From Flavobacteriales bacterium UBA5081 (lineage in GTDB: Bacteria > Bacteroidota > Bacteroidia > Flavobacteriales_E > Vicingaceae), in contig DIAJ01000005.1 in the NCBI GenBank assembly GCA_002415785.1, forward strand, positions 72,352-104,214: 31,863 nucleotides of DNA. Reading direction: 5' to 3'. The notes under the pieces were generated by a model. The model was not told where the DNA came from and made no database searches. It worked only from the letters and a program-made list of their open reading frames with translations. The position numbers were made by a program, and so were the translations under genes. Positions 29,056 through 31,863 of this stretch are shown here, piece by piece. Numbering within the stretch: the first letter of the stretch is position 1; every line of letters starts with the position of its first letter.

Positions 29056-31641
29056 ATGCATCATTTTTCTATAGAAGCAGTATATGAGCAGTTAAAAAGT
29101 TCAAAAAACGGACTTACAGTTCAGGATGCTTCTGAGCGATTACGCCGACATGGTCGCAACAAAATAAAAAGCGGTAAGCAAAAGAGCAAGTTTGCCATTT
29201 TAGTCAATCAGTTCACCGACTTGATGATCTTAATTCTGATTGGCGCTGCTGTCATTTCTTTTGTTCTCGGCGAGCAAACAGACGCTTACGTTATTTTAGC
29301 TATTGTTATTATAAATGCATGGATTGGCTTCTCTCAAGAGGTTAAAGCTGAAGAATCTATTCGCATGCTGCAAAAGATGGTTGCTCAGTACGCCTTGGTT
29401 CGTCGCGACAATCAAGTTTCCAAAATTGAAGTCAGCGAACTGGTACCCGGAGATATTATTCACATCGAAGCCGGCGATATTGTTCCGGCAGATGCGCGTG
29501 TAATTTTGTCCAATTCACTCAAAACAGACGAAGCTGCCCTAACAGGCGAAAGTCATTCCGTTGAAAAAACAAACCAAACACTCAAAGAAGAAAAGCTGAT
29601 TCCCGCTGAGCGAATCAATATGCTCTTTAAAGGAACTATTGTGAGTAATGGCAGCGGAATGGCAATTGTTTGTGCCACAGGAATGCAAACTGAATTGGGC
29701 AATATCGCTCAATTGCTAGAACAAAAAAGCAAGCAAACTCCTCTGCAAAAGCGATTAGATAATTTTAGTAAGCAGCTTACTGTTTGGGTGTTGGTTATTT
29801 GTTTAGCCGTCGTTGGCATTGGCTTAGTTCAAGGAGAAGAACTGTTTGTACTTTTTTTATTGGCTCTATCTTTAGCAGTTGCAGCTCTACCTGAAGCTTT
29901 GCCTGCAGTTGTTACCATTGCGTTGGCGCAAGGAGCAAAACGTATGGTAAAACACAATGCGTTAGTTCGAAAGCTCACCGCTGTAGAAACTTTAGGTTCG
30001 GTTACTTTCATTTGCAGCGATAAAACCGGTACGCTTACACAAAACATCATGACGGTGGAGAAAGTGAAAGCTCAAAAAGACTGCGAAGACTTTTTTAATG
30101 CTGCTCTTATGCTCAATAATGAAGTTCAAAAAAACGAAAAAGGTGAACTATTGGGCGACTCTACCGAAACTGCATTAGTAGAGTATATCGAGAAAAATGG
30201 TTTAACAAAAAATGAACTGGGTGAGCAGTTTCCGCTAATTGACAAACTGCCTTTTGATTCAGTAAGAATGAAAATGAGCACCTTGCACAAATATGGTGAA
30301 AAATATGTTTTACTTAGCAAAGGAGCTCCTCGCAAAATTGCCGATGTGCTTTGCGCAGAAGAATTAAAAAAATCAGACGAACTATTAGAAATCAACAGAA
30401 AATGGGCAGCTGAAGGTTTGCGGGTGTTGTTTTTTGCCTATAAAATTTTCGATAAAAAACCTGCAAACTTCAATATTGAGCTAGAAAAAGAATTTCACTT
30501 TTTAGGAGCTGTTGCCATGATTGATCCTCCGAGAGAAGAAGTGCTGCAAGCTATAAATGAATGTAAAAGTGCAGGCATTAAAACAGTAATGATTACCGGC
30601 GACCAAGTCTTAACAGCCCAAGCTATAGCCAAGAGACTAAACATTTACGATGATGACGAACGCATTCTCAGCGGAAAAGAGTTGGCTGAAATAGATGAAA
30701 AAGAACTCAAGCAAATTGTAAAAGATATCAGCGTTTACGCCAGAGTTTCACCGGAGCAAAAACTGAAAATTGTTAGAGCACTTCAGGAGGAAGGTGAATA
30801 TGTAGCCATGACCGGCGATGGAGTAAACGACGCACCTTCCTTAAAGCAATCCAACATTGGTGTTGCCATGGGAATTACCGGCACAGATGTTTCCAAAGAA
30901 GCTGCTGCAATGATTTTGTTGGACGATAACTTTGCTACCATTGTAAAAGCAGTAAAAGAAGGCCGACGGATTTATGCCAACATCAAAAAATTTATCCTCT
31001 ATGTGCTTTCCTGCAATCTGGCAGAAATTTTAACGATTGTAAGTGCCCCATTACTGGGTTTAGCCATGCCGCTATTGCCCATTCACATTTTATGGATCAA
31101 TCTGGTTACCGACGGTTTGCCGGGAATTGCTTTAACGGCAGAAGCCGCCGAAAAAAACATCATGAGACAAGCTCCGCGACCACCGGAGGAACAGCTTTTT
31201 GCAGGAGGGATGCCGGCTAGGATTCTCATTGCTGCCATTTCCATGACCATCCTTGTACTCTTTGCACAAAATCATGCAGCAACTCTAGGATATGATATAA
31301 TCAGTCAGCAAAGCTTAGTTTTTACGCTTTTGTGCTTTTTACAATTGCTCAATGCACTTTCAGTTCGTTTTGATGCGCAGTCGCTTTTTAACAAAAAAAT
31401 ATTTAGCAATTTCCGCATGTGGCTGGCGATTATTTCCACCGTAGCATTACAGTTTGCTATTATTGGACTACCTCAACTTCAATCTGTTTTTAAAACAACT
31501 GCCTTGGATGCGGTTCTTTTTGAATTAATTGCTTACTGCATACTTGCTTATTTGACTATTTTAGAAGCAAGTAAAATATACTATCGCCAAAGGGAAAAGA
31601 AAAGGCTGATTATTGAAAATAAAAAAGTTAAAAGTGCCTAA
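29056..31641 (+). CDS. P-type cation-transporting ATPase (IIA, Ca2+-like)
   Basis: An 861-residue P-type ATPase. The N-terminal cation-ATPase domain (HHFSIEAVYEQLKSSKNGLT) is complete. Motifs are TGES at 163-166, phosphorylated Asp322 in SDKTGTLT, and TGDGVND at 586-592. Ion-site residues match the SERCA pattern: Glu280 in LPEALP (M4), Glu657 in NLAEI (M5), and Asn682, Thr685 and Asp686 in INLVTDG (M6). It therefore most likely exports Ca2+ (possibly Mn2+) from the cytoplasm, though Na+ or another ion is not excluded. No N-terminal heavy-metal domain is present. The ATG follows directly on a terminator, and its stop lies inside the nonamer-type repeat. Confidence 0.9.
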   Translation: MHHFSIEAVYEQLKSSKNGLTVQDASERLRRHGRNKIKSGKQKSKFAILVNQFTDLMILILIGAAVISFVLGEQTDAYVILAIVIINAWIGFSQEVKAEESIRMLQKMVAQYALVRRDNQVSKIEVSELVPGDIIHIEAGDIVPADARVILSNSLKTDEAALTGESHSVEKTNQTLKEEKLIPAERINMLFKGTIVSNGSGMAIVCATGMQTELGNIAQLLEQKSKQTPLQKRLDNFSKQLTVWVLVICLAVVGIGLVQGEELFVLFLLALSLAVAALPEALPAVVTIALAQGAKRMVKHNALVRKLTAVETLGSVTFICSDKTGTLTQNIMTVEKVKAQKDCEDFFNAALMLNNEVQKNEKGELLGDSTETALVEYIEKNGLTKNELGEQFPLIDKLPFDSVRMKMSTLHKYGEKYVLLSKGAPRKIADVLCAEELKKSDELLEINRKWAAEGLRVLFFAYKIFDKKPANFNIELEKEFHFLGAVAMIDPPREEVLQAINECKSAGIKTVMITGDQVLTAQAIAKRLNIYDDDERILSGKELAEIDEKELKQIVKDISVYARVSPEQKLKIVRALQEEGEYVAMTGDGVNDAPSLKQSNIGVAMGITGTDVSKEAAAMILLDDNFATIVKAVKEGRRIYANIKKFILYVLSCNLAEILTIVSAPLLGLAMPLLPIHILWINLVTDGLPGIALTAEAAEKNIMRQAPRPPEEQLFAGGMPARILIAAISMTILVLFAQNHAATLGYDIISQQSLVFTLLCFLQLLNALSVRFDAQSLFNKKIFSNFRMWLAIISTVALQFAIIGLPQLQSVFKTTALDAVLFELIAYCILAYLTILEASKIYYRQREKKRLIIENKKVKSA

Positions 31642-31661
31642 AGTACTTAAAGTTTGAAGTT
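31632..31661. repeat. Nonamer-type repeat at gene ends, copy 2
   Basis: AAGTGCCTAAAGTACTTAA followed by AGTTTGAAGTT reads as three imperfect 9-base units (AGTGCCTAA, AGTACTTAA, AGTTTGAAG). The first contains the ATPase stop codon. The same units, without the middle one, occur at 8761-8781. Confidence 0.5.
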
Positions 31662-31696
31662 GAACTTTTCTGACTTCAATTGGTCTTACTAAAGCT

Positions 31697-31704
31697 TAGT
31701 TTTG
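31697..31704 (+). promoter_or_regulatory. Possible -7 box near the window end
   Basis: TAGTTTTG matches TAnnTTTG in the 222-base tail, which otherwise shows no gene. It could serve a gene beyond the window. No good -33 box is present. Confidence 0.25.
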
Positions 31705-31863
31705 TAAAACAGGATTACCTCCAAAAGCTTTTTCAGTTCTACGAACTGTTAGGGATTTATTTTATTCCTATTAGAAATATGAAAGCGAATTATTTATTAA
31801 ACTGTCTGAATGTCTGGAATGAACCCTAAAATTATATAAATATTATTTGAATTTTGTCTAGAA

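Noticed and set aside
31786..31836. Short ATG frame of 16 codons near the window end
   Set aside because: No ribosome site or similarity. A run of this length is expected by chance.

Overview
The window is AT-rich chromosomal DNA from a member of the Bacteroidota, most likely a Flavobacteriales-type marine or freshwater bacterium. This rests on a PorX-type response regulator with a PglZ domain, a Kelch protein ending in a type IX secretion (T9SS) sorting domain, promoter elements of the Bacteroidota form TAnnTTTG, weak Shine-Dalgarno sites, and families typical of the phylum (DUF2490, DUF6155, DUF4258, RAYT transposase). No rRNA, tRNA, CRISPR array or prophage was recognised.

Layout. 1-4306: a DUF819 membrane protein, a convergent DUF433/DUF5615 toxin-antitoxin-like pair, then a forward run of a small phage-holin-4-family membrane protein, a dienoyl-CoA-reductase-like SDR and a histone-deacetylase-family hydrolase. 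4321-5460: a secreted TapB/DUF3108-like gene between two inverted REP-type hairpin doublets. 5482-8751: an SDR on the minus strand, then MarC, a membrane-anchored zinc aminopeptidase and MurQ on the plus strand. 8780-12916: YjdM, a TPR membrane protein, an outer-membrane-like protein, a RAYT transposase with a perfect 38-bp palindrome inside its reading frame, a Cys-cluster membrane protein and an unassigned soluble protein. 12917-13957: about 1 kb without a convincing gene, filled with hairpins and a 266-bp near-identical direct repeat.

13958-17617 is a minus-strand operon, porX-tsaE-ald-DUF4258. Facing it at 17700 is an HD-domain phosphohydrolase followed by DUF6155. 19525-21573 holds three minus-strand genes of unknown function. 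One (19923-20972) shows residues in the order expected of a protein kinase/APH fold and sits 4 nt from its upstream partner. 21730-25247 encodes an M42 aminopeptidase, a DUF2490 protein and the T9SS-exported Kelch protein. 25248-25656 is a repeat-bearing gap, followed by a DUF481 barrel on the minus strand.

26633-31641 is a stress and metal cluster: dps, a TetR regulator, a His-rich lipoprotein, DUF302 and OsmC, closely packed. A strong intrinsic terminator follows, ending directly at the start codon of a P-type (IIA-like) cation ATPase. The likely themes are iron and peroxide protection, envelope and redox stress, and Ca2+ (or similar) export. PorX and the Kelch protein link the window to T9SS secretion. 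The points most worth following are the kinase-like pair, the RAYT with its own palindrome, the REP doublets around the TapB-like gene, the duplicated non-coding element, and the terminator abutting the ATPase start.
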